This document shows, piece by piece, positions 52,274-60,532 of a stretch of DNA of 64,000 nucleotides; the stretch's first letter is position 1, and every line of letters starts with the position of its first letter. The DNA is taken from positions 1 to 64,000 of the forward strand of contig NZ_JBFAAI010000003.1 of the NCBI RefSeq assembly GCF_040639655.1, in the 5' to 3' direction. The notes under the pieces were generated by a model. That model was given only the letters and a program-made list of their open reading frames with translations. It searched no databases and had not been told where the DNA came from. The translations under genes were made by a program, and so were the position numbers. The DNA is from Actinoplanes sp040639655. GTDB taxonomy: Bacteria > Actinomycetota > Actinomycetes > Mycobacteriales > Micromonosporaceae.

Positions 52274-53691
52274 GCCACGTCCTCGAGCCGGAACACCTTC
52301 TTGGGAAGGTGGTACGCCAGGTCCGCGATCGTCTCGGCGGCTTCGTCCAGGGGCAGCGTGCCCTGGGCGACGAGCTTGGCGAGGTATCCGGCGTCGACCC
52401 GGCGGGCCACGTCGTGCCGGGCCGGGATGGAGCAGAACGCGCGGGTGTCGTCGACGAAGCCGGACGTGTTGTAGAAGCCGGCGGTCTCGGTGACGGTCTC
52501 CCGGAACCGGCGCAGGCCCTCCGGGCTGTCCAGGAACCACCAGGGCGCGCCGAGGAACAGCGACGGGTAGCCGCCGGCGAGCGGGGCGAGCTCCCGGCTG
52601 AAGGTGGTCTCGTCCAGCGTGTAGAGCACGATCCGCAGGCGCGGGTCGTTGCCGTACGCGTCGAGCAGCGGCCGCAGGGCGTGCACGTAGTCGGTGGCGG
52701 ACGGGATGTCGCCGCCGGTGTCCCGGCCGTGCCGCTCGTAGAGGGCGGTGTTGTGGTTGCGCACCGAACCGGGGTGCAGCTGCATGACCAGGCCGTCGTC
52801 GAGCGACATGCGGGCGAACTCGACAAGCATGTGCGCCCGGAACGCCTCGGCGTCGGCCGCGTCAGCACCGCCGCCGAGGGCCCTGCGGTAGAGCACCGCC
52901 GCGTCGGCGTCGCTCAGGTTCAGCGTGGCCGCGGTCAGGTGGCCGTGGTCGGAGCTCGTCGCGCCGGCCTCGATGAACGCCTGGCGGCGGCTGCGCAGCG
53001 CGGCCAGGAAGCCGGCGTAGGTGCCGACGTCGAGGCCGGTCAGCTCACCGAGTTCGGCGACCCGTCCGGCCCAGCCGGGCCACTCCGGGTCGACCAGGTT
53101 GTCCGGGCGGAAGGTGGTGATCACCCGGCCGCCGGGGCCGCCCCAGCCGTCGGCGGCGAGTTTGCCGTGCGCCTGCAGTTCGTCGAGCGGGCTCTCGGTG
53201 GTGGCGAGGACCTCGATGTTGAACCTGGTGAACAGTGCGCGCGGCCGGTAGTCCGGCTCGGCCAGCCGGGCGGACAACTCGTCGTAGATCTCGTCGGCCG
53301 TACCGCCGCTCAGGGTCTTGGTGATCCCGAAGACGTCGGCGAGGACCTTCTCGGTCCAGAGCCGGGACGGTGTGCCCCGGAAGAGCTTCCAGTTCTGGGC
53401 GAGCAGCCGCCAGATGGCACGGCCGTCGGTCTCCACCTCCGAGCCGTCCACACTCGGCACCCCGAGGCGGGCCGGCGGGATGCCCTGGCTGGCGAGCATC
53501 CGGGTGACGTAGTGGTCGGGGACCACGAACAGCCGGGCCGGGTCTCCGAACGGCACGTCGTCGGCGAGCAGCACCGGGTCGACGTGCCCGTGCGGGCTGA
53601 TCAGCGGCAGGTCCTTCGCGTGCGAGTAGAGCTCGCGCGCGATCTGCCGCTGGTTCGGCTCGGCGGGGAAGAGATGGTTCTCGTCGGTCAC
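52270..53691 (-). CDS. uxaC: Uronate isomerase (glucuronate/galacturonate isomerase)
   Basis: A 473-residue isomerase that turns glucuronate into fructuronate and galacturonate into tagaturonate. The amidohydrolase-like barrel opens with LISPHGHVDPVLLADDVPFG, supplying metal or substrate-contact His residues. RFNIEVLATTESPLDEL and MQLHPGSVRNHN are typical of UxaC. GTG 53691 overlaps the preceding gene by four bases and its stop overlaps uxuB. Length and ends are standard. With pectate lyase next door, galacturonate is a likely natural substrate. Confidence 0.94.
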   Translation of the reverse strand: MTDENHLFPAEPNQRQIARELYSHAKDLPLISPHGHVDPVLLADDVPFGDPARLFVVPDHYVTRMLASQGIPPARLGVPSVDGSEVETDGRAIWRLLAQNWKLFRGTPSRLWTEKVLADVFGITKTLSGGTADEIYDELSARLAEPDYRPRALFTRFNIEVLATTESPLDELQAHGKLAADGWGGPGGRVITTFRPDNLVDPEWPGWAGRVAELGELTGLDVGTYAGFLAALRSRRQAFIEAGATSSDHGHLTAATLNLSDADAAVLYRRALGGGADAADAEAFRAHMLVEFARMSLDDGLVMQLHPGSVRNHNTALYERHGRDTGGDIPSATDYVHALRPLLDAYGNDPRLRIVLYTLDETTFSRELAPLAGGYPSLFLGAPWWFLDSPEGLRRFRETVTETAGFYNTSGFVDDTRAFCSIPARHDVARRVDAGYLAKLVAQGTLPLDEAAETIADLAYHLPKKVFRLEDVA

Positions 53692-55019
53692 CTGAAGTCC
53701 TTGAGATCTAGGAGTTCCTGCACGCGAATGGCCTGGCCTCGAGCCAGGGATTCGTTGGCGGCCAGACCGGTCAGCAGGGCGCTGGCGCCGTCGACGGCGT
53801 TCGCGGTCCGGCCGAGCGGGTCGGCGGGGGCGTCGGGGCGGATCAGGTCGGCGAGCATCCGGACGTCGGCGCCGCCGTGTCCGTGCCGGGACAGCCCGTC
53901 CACCGCGATCTCCCGCGGCGGGGCCCAGAACGGTCGTACCAGCAGCCGTTTGAAGCCCTGTTCGGCGGTCGACTCGGCGCCCGGTTCGCCCTTCACCCCG
54001 GCGGCCGCGGCGGGTGCGACGTGGTCGCTCTCCACCACCTCCAGCTCCAGGCGCCCGCGGCTGCCGTTGCACATCACCCGATAGCCCTCCCACGGCGCGT
54101 ACGCCGTGAGGTGGTAACTCATCGACGCGCCGCCGGCATAGCGGACCAGCACGGCCATGTCGTCCTCGATGGTCACCCCGGGGGCGAACACGTTGCGGTC
54201 CCGGTGGTAGCCGTCGTGCTGCTCGGCCTCCAGGTAGAGCTCGCGCATCGCGGGCTCGTCGGCCAGCCGGAGCGCGAACGGGTCGCCCTCGGCGGTGGCC
54301 GCACCGTGCGCCCGGTCGTAGTCGCGGGCGTACCCGTGCCGTCGTCCCTGATCGCCGTAGAAGAACAACCGCCCGGCGGCGAAGACCTGCTCAGGGCCGT
54401 CGTCGAGCCACCAGTTGACCAGGTCGAAGTGGTGACCGGCCTTGTGCACCAGCAGGCCGCCGGAGTTCTCCTTGTCGCGGTGCCAGCGGCGGAAGTAGTC
54501 AGCGCCGTGCCGCACGTCGAGCAGCCACTCGAAGTGCACCGAGCCGACCTCGCCGATCTCACCGGACGCGATGACCCGCTTCACCGCCTCGTGCAGCGGG
54601 TTGTAGCGGTAGTTGAACGTGACGCGGACGTCGCGCCCGGTCCGGAGCTGCGCGTCGAGGATCCGGCGGCAACCGGCGGCGTCGACGGTCATCGGCTTCT
54701 CGGTGATGGCGTCGCAGCCGGCCTCGAGGGCGGCCACGACGTAGTGGTCGTGATAGCGGTCCACGGTCGCGACCAGTACGACGTCGACGCGTTCCCGTTT
54801 GAGCATCTCGGTGAAGTCGGCGGCGTCGTAGACCGGGACGGGTGCGACGCCGAGCCGTTCGAGGCGCTCGTTGTGCACCGCGGGGCGGGCCGGGTTGGTG
54901 TCCGCCATGGCGACCAGTTCGGCCACGTCGGCGTGGTCGGTCGTGATCGCCCGGAGGAACATTCCGGCCCGTGCACCGGCGCCCACGAGGGCGTACCGGC
55001 GGCGGGGATGAGGGGGCAT
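53688..55019 (-). CDS. Gfo/Idh/MocA-family oxidoreductase, first gene of the uronate operon
   Basis: A 443-residue dehydrogenase. The Rossmann start is RRYALVGAGARAGMFLRAI, and the conserved Lys lies in DAITEKPMTVDAAG. The C-terminal domain includes VTFNYRYNPLHEAVKRVIAS and HKAGHHFDLVNWWLD, typical of this superfamily. ATG 55019 follows GGAGG with 7-base spacing. It is the first gene of the minus-strand uronate unit, directly downstream of LacI palindrome one. The substrate could be a sugar acid or glycoside, unproven. The frame stays open far upstream through two further genes on the opposite strand, which is coincidental. Confidence 0.88.
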   Translation of the reverse strand: MPPHPRRRYALVGAGARAGMFLRAITTDHADVAELVAMADTNPARPAVHNERLERLGVAPVPVYDAADFTEMLKRERVDVVLVATVDRYHDHYVVAALEAGCDAITEKPMTVDAAGCRRILDAQLRTGRDVRVTFNYRYNPLHEAVKRVIASGEIGEVGSVHFEWLLDVRHGADYFRRWHRDKENSGGLLVHKAGHHFDLVNWWLDDGPEQVFAAGRLFFYGDQGRRHGYARDYDRAHGAATAEGDPFALRLADEPAMRELYLEAEQHDGYHRDRNVFAPGVTIEDDMAVLVRYAGGASMSYHLTAYAPWEGYRVMCNGSRGRLELEVVESDHVAPAAAAGVKGEPGAESTAEQGFKRLLVRPFWAPPREIAVDGLSRHGHGGADVRMLADLIRPDAPADPLGRTANAVDGASALLTGLAANESLARGQAIRVQELLDLKDFR

Positions 55020-55036
55020 TCCGTCGCCTCCATTCG

Positions 55037-55048
55037 GCAAACGTTTGC
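55037..55048. promoter_or_regulatory. LacI operator 1 (upstream of the uronate operon)
   Basis: GCAAACGTTTGC is a perfect 12-base palindrome 18 bases ahead of the oxidoreductase start. Candidate minus-strand promoter elements TTGACT and TAAGCT lie just upstream of it, placing the site at or right after the transcription start. Confidence 0.75.
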
Positions 55049-55155
55049 AACAGCTTAGGGACTTCACCACGACCAAAGTCAATGCACCGTGGATATTTGT
55101 CCGCTTTTGCCCGCGCCTGGTCATGATCACGCAACAGAAGCGACATCGAGAGGCG

Positions 55156-55184
55156 TTGACACCACCGCAACCGTTTGCATTAAT
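55156..55184 (+). promoter_or_regulatory. Promoter of the lacI-type gene with LacI operator 2 inside the spacer
   Basis: TTGACA (55156-55161) and ATTAAT (55179-55184) are 17 bases apart. The spacer contains GCAACCGTTTGC at 55167-55178, matching operator 1 at 11 of 12 positions. Binding here would block RNA polymerase, so the regulator likely represses its own gene and the transporter behind it. Confidence 0.75.
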
Positions 55185-55235
55185 GGCTCTCACCGAGAGA
55201 CCCGGGTCACAGCGGGTCGCCATCAAGGAGGCATC

Positions 55236-56264
55236 GTGGCCGTGACCATCCGGGACGTCGCTCGAGCGTCCGGAGTGCACATCTCCACGGTGTCGCGCAC
55301 CTTCTCCGCCCCGCATCTGGTCAACCCCGAGACACGTTCCCGGGTGCTGGCCACCGCGGAGCAGCTCGGCTACCGCCCGAACCGGGCGGCCCGGGCACTC
55401 ATAACCGGACGTACCCACAACATCGGCCTGATCGTGGCCGATATCGCGAACCCGTTCTTCCCGCCTCTGATCAAGGCGGCCGAGACCCACGCCCGGCGGC
55501 GCGACTACCACGTCTTCGTCGCCGACACCGACGAGGATCCGATCGTCGAGCTCGACCTGGTGCAAGCGCTGGCCAAGCAGGTCGACGGGATCCTCCTGTG
55601 CAGTCCCCGGATGAGTGACGACCAGATAGAGCAGGTGCGCCGCGAGGTGCCACTGGTCGTCATCAACCGCATGATCACCGGCTTGCCCGCGGTGGTCATG
55701 GACGTGGGACACGGCGCCCGGGAAGCCGTGCGCCACCTGCTGGACCTGGGCCACCGACACCTGGTCTACCTGGCCGGGCCACGTGGTTCCTGGACCAACC
55801 GGGAGATCCGCCGGGCCGCCGGGGCGACAGCCCGGGCAGCCGGCGCGGAACTGACCGTCCTCGGCCCGAACCAGCCGGTCGAGGAGACCGGTGCCGCGTC
55901 CGCCGAGGCGGTGCTGCGCACCGGCGCCACCGCGGTGCTCGCCTACAACGACCTGATGGCCATCGGCCTGCTCCAGTCGTTGCAGGACCGCGGTGTCGAC
56001 GTTCCCGGGCAGGTGAGTGTCGTCGGCATCGACGACATCGCGTACAGCGTGCTGGTCCGGCCACGGCTCACCACCGTGGCCAACCCGACCGCGACCGCCG
56101 GCCGCACCGCCGTCGACATGCTCCTGCAACAGGGCGACGACGGGGCGACCGGGCAGGTCACCCTCCGGACCGACTTGATCATCCGCAATTCCACCGGCCC
56201 GGGGCCGTACGCCCCGGCCGTCGCGATCACCGCTGAGGTTGCTGCCGCACACGTCAAGGAGTGA
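55236..56264 (+). CDS. LacI-family regulator of the uronate locus
   Basis: A 342-residue repressor. The HTH is VTIRDVARASGVHISTVSR and the hinge helix YRPNRAARALITGRT; the sugar-binding domain ends normally. It lies between two matching palindromes and divergent from the uronate genes, so it most likely controls both sides in response to a uronate-derived inducer. AGGAGG ends four bases before GTG 55236; the in-frame GTG at 55242 is also possible. It is followed after nine bases by the sugar-binding protein gene. Confidence 0.93.
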   Translation: MAVTIRDVARASGVHISTVSRTFSAPHLVNPETRSRVLATAEQLGYRPNRAARALITGRTHNIGLIVADIANPFFPPLIKAAETHARRRDYHVFVADTDEDPIVELDLVQALAKQVDGILLCSPRMSDDQIEQVRREVPLVVINRMITGLPAVVMDVGHGAREAVRHLLDLGHRHLVYLAGPRGSWTNREIRRAAGATARAAGAELTVLGPNQPVEETGAASAEAVLRTGATAVLAYNDLMAIGLLQSLQDRGVDVPGQVSVVGIDDIAYSVLVRPRLTTVANPTATAGRTAVDMLLQQGDDGATGQVTLRTDLIIRNSTGPGPYAPAVAITAEVAAAHVKE

Positions 56265-56273
56265 CGAGACCCC

Positions 56274-57572
56274 ATGACCGCATCCCACCCCCTTCCCCGG
56301 CGCCGCGTACTCAGCGGCCTGGTGGCCACCATGCTGGCTGTTCCCCTGGCGCTCGGCGCCTGTGGCAGCGACGACAAGCCCGCCGCCGACGGCAAGGTCG
56401 AACTGAGCTTCTTCTGGTGGGGCGGCGAGGCCCGCGCCCAGCTCACCGAGCAGGCCCTCGCCCTCTACACGCAGAAGCACCCGAACGTCACGTTCAAGAA
56501 GACGTGGCAGGCCAACCAGGGTTACTTCGACAAGCTGGCCACCCTGACGGCCGGTAACGACGCCCCGGACATCTTCCAGATCGACGACAACTACCTGGCC
56601 GAGTACGCCACCCGCAACGTCACGGCCGACCTCGGCGAATACACCAAGTCCGGCAAGATCGACGTCTCGAAGTTCCAGAAGGGCCTCGTCGAGTACAGCA
56701 CGGTCGACGGCAAGGTCGCCGGCGTGGCGATGGGTGAGAACACCCAGGGCCTGGTCTTCAACAAGGCCAAGCTGGAGGCCGCCGGCGTCGAGCTGCCCAA
56801 GACCGGGCAGACCTGGGAGCAGCACATCGCCTGGGCCAAGGACGCCGCGGTCAAGGCGAAGGTGGCCGGCACCATGGACCCGAGCGCCGACTACAAGGCG
56901 TTCTGGGTGTGGCTGCGCCAGAACGGCAAGGAATTCTACAACGGCAACCAGCTCGGCTTCACCCAGGCCGACGTGCAGGCCTGGTTCGAGCTGTGGAAGG
57001 GCGCCCGCGACGGCAAGTCCACCCCGAGCCCCGACGTGATCCACGAGGGCAACGCCACCGACGTCACCAAGCAGCTGGTGGTGACCGGCAAGGCGCTGAC
57101 CTCCTGGGTGTGGGCCAACCAGCTGCCCGAGCTGCAGAAGAACACCAAGGACGACCTGAGCGTGATCGCGTACCCGGGTGACGCGTCCAAGCAGTGGGCC
57201 CGTGCCTCGATGTACTTCTCGGTCTACCGCGGCAGCAAGAACAAGGACGTCGCGGCGGACGTGCTCAACTTCCTGGCCAACGACCCGGAGGCCGGCAAGA
57301 TCCTCGGCACCGACCGTGGCCTGCCGTCCAACCTCGACATCCGCGCCCAGGTCGCCGCGTCGACGGACAACGCGGCGATGAAGGAGACCATCGCGGCCAT
57401 GGACGAGCTCGGCAAGAACTTCGGCCCCGCGCCGACGGTCCCGCCGAAGGGTCACAGCACCGTGCGCTCCGAACTGATCAAGGCCGCGGAGGAGGCCCAG
57501 TACGGCCGCGCCACCCCCGCCCAGGCCGCCGAGCAGTTCTTCGCCGCCAGCCAGGCCGCGATCAGCCGGTGA
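56274..57572 (+). CDS. Sugar ABC transporter substrate-binding lipoprotein
   Basis: A 432-residue extracellular binding protein of the CUT1 type. The N-terminus starts with RRRVLSGLVATMLAVPLALG, and ends in the lipobox ALGAC, so it is lipid-anchored; an RR pair also makes Tat export possible. The mature protein starts with VELSFFWWGGEARAQLTEQA, the usual start for this family. Context suggests (oligo)galacturonide or another uronate-containing sugar. It is followed by two permease genes without gaps. The ATPase is missing, as is normal for CUT1 systems that share an MsiK-type ATPase. Confidence 0.93.
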   Translation: MTASHPLPRRRVLSGLVATMLAVPLALGACGSDDKPAADGKVELSFFWWGGEARAQLTEQALALYTQKHPNVTFKKTWQANQGYFDKLATLTAGNDAPDIFQIDDNYLAEYATRNVTADLGEYTKSGKIDVSKFQKGLVEYSTVDGKVAGVAMGENTQGLVFNKAKLEAAGVELPKTGQTWEQHIAWAKDAAVKAKVAGTMDPSADYKAFWVWLRQNGKEFYNGNQLGFTQADVQAWFELWKGARDGKSTPSPDVIHEGNATDVTKQLVVTGKALTSWVWANQLPELQKNTKDDLSVIAYPGDASKQWARASMYFSVYRGSKNKDVAADVLNFLANDPEAGKILGTDRGLPSNLDIRAQVAASTDNAAMKETIAAMDELGKNFGPAPTVPPKGHSTVRSELIKAAEEAQYGRATPAQAAEQFFAASQAAISR

Positions 57573-58552
57573 GTCCCGTGGCAACAACAACGGCCCGGCA
57601 CTCGACCCGGCCGCCGGCCGGCCCCGCCGCTTCACAGCGGCGGGGCCGCCCCGCCAAGCAGCGGTCCGACAGTCTCGCCGGCTACATCTTCCTCTCCCCC
57701 TGGCTGCTGGGACTGCTGACCGTCACGGCCGTCCCGATGCTGATGTCGCTGTACCTCAGCTTCACCAACTACGACGTGCTCTCGGACTGGGAGTCGATGG
57801 AGTGGGTGGGCCTGGAGAACTACCGCACCATGTTCACCGAGGACCCGTCCTTCTGGCACGCGGTCCAGACGACCCTGATGTTCGCGCTGGTGGCGACCCC
57901 GTTGAAGCTGGCCGCCGCGCTCGGCGTGGCGCTCCTGCTGAACCGGCCGTTCTCCGGCGCCGGCCTGTTCCGCGGCCTGTTCTACCTGCCGTCGCTGCTC
58001 GGCGGCAGCGTGGCGCTGGCCATCGTCTGGGTCAACATGTTCAACCGGGACGGCGCGTTCAACTCGTTCCTGGGCTGGTTCGGCATCGAGGGCAAGGCCT
58101 GGGTCAACGACCCAGACTTCGCGCTCGGCACGCTGATCCTGCTCGCGGTGTGGCAGTTCGGCGCCCCGATGGTGATCTTCCTGGCCGGCCTGAAGCAGGT
58201 GCCGGTCGAGCTGTACGAGGCGGCGTCGGTGGACGGCGCCAGCCCGTGGCGGAAGTTCATCAGCATCACACTGCCGATGCTGTCCCCGGTGATCTTCTTC
58301 AACCTGGTGCTCGAGACGATCAACGGCTTCCAGGGCTTCACCTCGGCGTTCGTGCTCTCCAACGGCACCGGCGGCCCGGTCGACTCGACCCTCATGTACA
58401 CGCTGCACCTCTACATCAAGGGCTGGAACGAGTACCAGATGGGCTACGCCTCGGCGATGGCCTGGGTGTTCCTGCTAGCGATCGGCCTGGTCACCGCCGT
58501 CGTCTTCCGGACCGGCAAGTTCTGGGTGCACTACTCGGACGGAGAAGACTGA
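57569..58552 (+). CDS. Sugar ABC transporter permease (MalF/UgpA type)
   Basis: A 327-residue inner-membrane permease. After an Arg/Pro/Ala-rich cytoplasmic N-terminus of about 35 residues, six helices follow (first: AGYIFLSPWLLGLLTVTAVP). The EAA loop is YEAASVDGASPWRKFISITL. GTG 57569 overlaps the binding-protein stop by four bases and is used; GTG 57578 is an alternative. It pairs with the next gene to form the channel. Confidence 0.92.
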   Translation: MSPVATTTARHSTRPPAGPAASQRRGRPAKQRSDSLAGYIFLSPWLLGLLTVTAVPMLMSLYLSFTNYDVLSDWESMEWVGLENYRTMFTEDPSFWHAVQTTLMFALVATPLKLAAALGVALLLNRPFSGAGLFRGLFYLPSLLGGSVALAIVWVNMFNRDGAFNSFLGWFGIEGKAWVNDPDFALGTLILLAVWQFGAPMVIFLAGLKQVPVELYEAASVDGASPWRKFISITLPMLSPVIFFNLVLETINGFQGFTSAFVLSNGTGGPVDSTLMYTLHLYIKGWNEYQMGYASAMAWVFLLAIGLVTAVVFRTGKFWVHYSDGED

Positions 58553-59388
58553 TGACCCTCCAGCGCCTGGCCCGGCCACTCACGCTGGTCCTGCTCTCGG
58601 CGGTGGTGCTCTACCCACTGGTGTGGATGCTCGGCAGTTCGTTCAAGAGCCAGGAAGAGGTCTTGAACAACATGGCGATCCTGCCCAACGTGTGGACGCC
58701 GGGCAACTACGCCGACGGCTGGGGCAACTTCGACGTCAGCTTCGGGCGGTTCTTCGTGAACAGCGCGATGGTGGCCGGCCTGACCGTGGTGGCGAACTGC
58801 GTCTCGTGCCTGCTGGCGGCCTACGCCTTCGCCCGGCTGAAGTTCAAGCTGCGGGGCTTCTGGTTCGCCATCATGATCGGGACACTGCTGCTGCCCGGGC
58901 ACGTGCTGATCGTTCCGCAGTTCGTGATGTTCAAGACCTTCGGCTGGGTGGGCGGCGACTGGCCGTACGCTCCGCTGATCGTCCCGCAGCTGCTGGCCAC
59001 CGAAGCGTTCTTCGTCTTCCTGATGGTCCAGTTCATGCGCGGCGTGCCGCGCGAGCTCGACGAGGCCGCGACCATCGACGGCTGCACCCCGTTCGGGGTG
59101 TTCCGGCACGTCATCCTGCCGCTGTCCCGGCCGGCCCTGGTCTCCACGGCGATCTTCTCGTTCATCTGGACCTGGAACGACTTCTTCCGCCAGCTGGTCT
59201 ACCTCTCCGACCTGGAGAAGTACACCGCCCCGGTGGCGCTGACGCTGTTCATCGACTCCAGCGGCCAGTCGTCGGTCGGCCCGATGTTCGCGATGTCGGT
59301 GCTCTCGCTGGCCCCGGTCTTCCTGTTCTTCGTGGCCTTCCAGCGCATGCTGGTCGAAGGCATCAACACGTCCGGACTCAAGGGATGA
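58552..59388 (+). CDS. Sugar ABC transporter permease (MalG/UgpE type)
   Basis: A 278-residue permease with six helices. The first is LTLVLLSAVVLYPLVWMLGS, and the EAA loop is LDEAATIDGCTPFGVFRHVI. ATG 58552 shares one base with the previous stop. No frame disruption is seen. It is the second channel half and overlaps the next gene by four bases, linking the DUF624-like protein to transport. Confidence 0.93.
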   Translation: MTLQRLARPLTLVLLSAVVLYPLVWMLGSSFKSQEEVLNNMAILPNVWTPGNYADGWGNFDVSFGRFFVNSAMVAGLTVVANCVSCLLAAYAFARLKFKLRGFWFAIMIGTLLLPGHVLIVPQFVMFKTFGWVGGDWPYAPLIVPQLLATEAFFVFLMVQFMRGVPRELDEAATIDGCTPFGVFRHVILPLSRPALVSTAIFSFIWTWNDFFRQLVYLSDLEKYTAPVALTLFIDSSGQSSVGPMFAMSVLSLAPVFLFFVAFQRMLVEGINTSGLKG

Positions 59389-60251
59389 CCCCGGACCCCG
59401 GCTCTGCCGGCCCGCTCGCCGCTTCCGCGGCGGGCGGGCCGCCGGCCATCTCTCTCGCCGCGTCGGCCCCTTCAGGATCGAACCATTCCTCCGGTACGCC
59501 GAAAAGCGCACCGAATCCAGCCGCGACCCCCGGCACGTCCCGGAGCGTGCCGCCTCCCGCCGGGACATCCGGCACGTCAGGGGGTGTGCCTGAAACGGTC
59601 GGGATGGACTGGCCGCGCGAGGACGAGCCGGAGCCCCGCCCGGACTGGCGGGAACGTTTCGCCCTCGGTGCCGACCTGGCCCTGATCGGGATCGTGGTGA
59701 CGGTCGCTGCCCTGCCGATCGTGACCCTCCCGGCCGCTCTGGCGGCCGGCTCCACCGCGGTGCGGCACCGCTACACCGCCGGCCGGATGCCCGCGTTCCG
59801 GCCGCTGCTGCGCCAGTTCCGCCGCGGCCTGCTGCCCGGCCTGCCGTTCGTCCTGGTCGCTGCCCTGCTTCTGGTGGACCTGGTCGCGCTGAGCCGCGGC
59901 TGGGTACCGGGCGGCACGCCGGTGCTGGCGGTCACCGCGATCGTCGCCGGCTGGCTGTCCGGCCTGGCCACGCTCGCTCTCGTCGCGGTCGGCCGCGCCC
60001 CGGAGACGCCGTGGCGGTCGGCGCTGGCCTGGGCGTGGAACCGGGGGACCACCCGCCCGTGGGCGGCGTTCGCACCCGCGCTGGCCGGGGTGCTCGCCTT
60101 CTTCCTGGCCCTGTCGATGCCGGCCACGATCCCGTTGGTGATCGGCTTCCACCTGTTCGCCGCGCACGTGATCAGCGACCGTTTGGCTCCTTCCTCCTCG
60201 TCGCCGGACGGTGCTCCTCCGGTTCGCGGCGGGCATCACCCCTCAGCGTGA
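59385..60251 (+). CDS. DUF624-like membrane protein with disordered N-terminus
   Basis: A 288-residue protein. The first 90 residues are Ser/Pro/Gly/Ala-rich and probably disordered, with no counterpart in ordinary YesL-type proteins. About five membrane helices follow from residue 105 (ALIGIVVTVAALPIVTLPAA). The TLPAALAAGSTAV segment resembles the conserved start of DUF624 proteins that accompany sugar ABC transporters. ATG 59385 overlaps the permease stop. Role in transport is inferred from position only. Confidence 0.75.
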   Translation: MTPDPGSAGPLAASAAGGPPAISLAASAPSGSNHSSGTPKSAPNPAATPGTSRSVPPPAGTSGTSGGVPETVGMDWPREDEPEPRPDWRERFALGADLALIGIVVTVAALPIVTLPAALAAGSTAVRHRYTAGRMPAFRPLLRQFRRGLLPGLPFVLVAALLLVDLVALSRGWVPGGTPVLAVTAIVAGWLSGLATLALVAVGRAPETPWRSALAWAWNRGTTRPWAAFAPALAGVLAFFLALSMPATIPLVIGFHLFAAHVISDRLAPSSSSPDGAPPVRGGHHPSA

Positions 60252-60449
60252 CGCCGGTCACAGCCGGGCAACCTCGCGGGCCGGTCCAGCCACTGTTCGG
60301 CTGACCGGCCCCGACTCTTCCGCCCGGCGAGGACCAGTGCCCCTTCCCCGTATGAGCCGCCCCGGCCGGCCACGCCCGCCCCGGCGTCCGCCGCCACCTC
60401 CGCGCCGCCCGGCCTCCCCGCACTGCCCCACCGGATACCGCTGACCCCG

Positions 60450-60469
60450 GCTGGCTCCCACCGCTGCCT
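60450..60469 (-). repeat. Dispersed element copy (AGGCAGCGGT-N5-CCAGC)
   Basis: On the minus strand the sequence is AGGCAGCGGT, GGGAG, CCAGC. It differs from the AGACAGCGGT core at one base and keeps the 5-base spacer. Described fully at 35891-35973. Confidence 0.65.
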
Positions 60470-60506
60470 CAGCCGCGCTGAGCCAGCAGCAACGCCCAGC
60501 CGCAAA

Positions 60507-60528
60507 CCCGGGCTGGCGCGCAGCCGGG
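60507..60528. terminator. Hairpin at the 3' ends of two convergent genes
   Basis: CCCGGGCTG pairs with CAGCCGGG (one bulged G) over a GCGCG loop. It lies five bases past the stop of the minus-strand gene at 60533 and may act in either direction. No T-run is present. Confidence 0.5.
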
Positions 60529-60532
60529 AGGG

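Larger units (their letters stand above)
60252..60532. other. Convergent gap with repeat copy and hairpins
   Basis: No gene is supported. It contains the minus-strand dispersed-repeat copy at 60450-60469, a CTCAGC-cgc-GCTGAG hairpin at 60468-60482, and a CCCGGGCTG/CAGCCGGG hairpin at 60507-60528 just beyond the propeller gene's stop. GGCTGGCGCGCA at 60511-60522 is shared exactly with 35922-35933. Short Arg/Pro-rich open frames here are compositional noise. Confidence 0.6.

Noticed and set aside
53688..57635. A 1315-codon open frame on the minus strand reading from the oxidoreductase through the LacI and binding-protein genes
   Set aside because: Only the part from ATG 55019 carries conserved motifs and a ribosome site. 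The rest is antisense to two well-supported plus-strand genes and has the His/Gly/Val/Arg composition of a GC-rich shadow.
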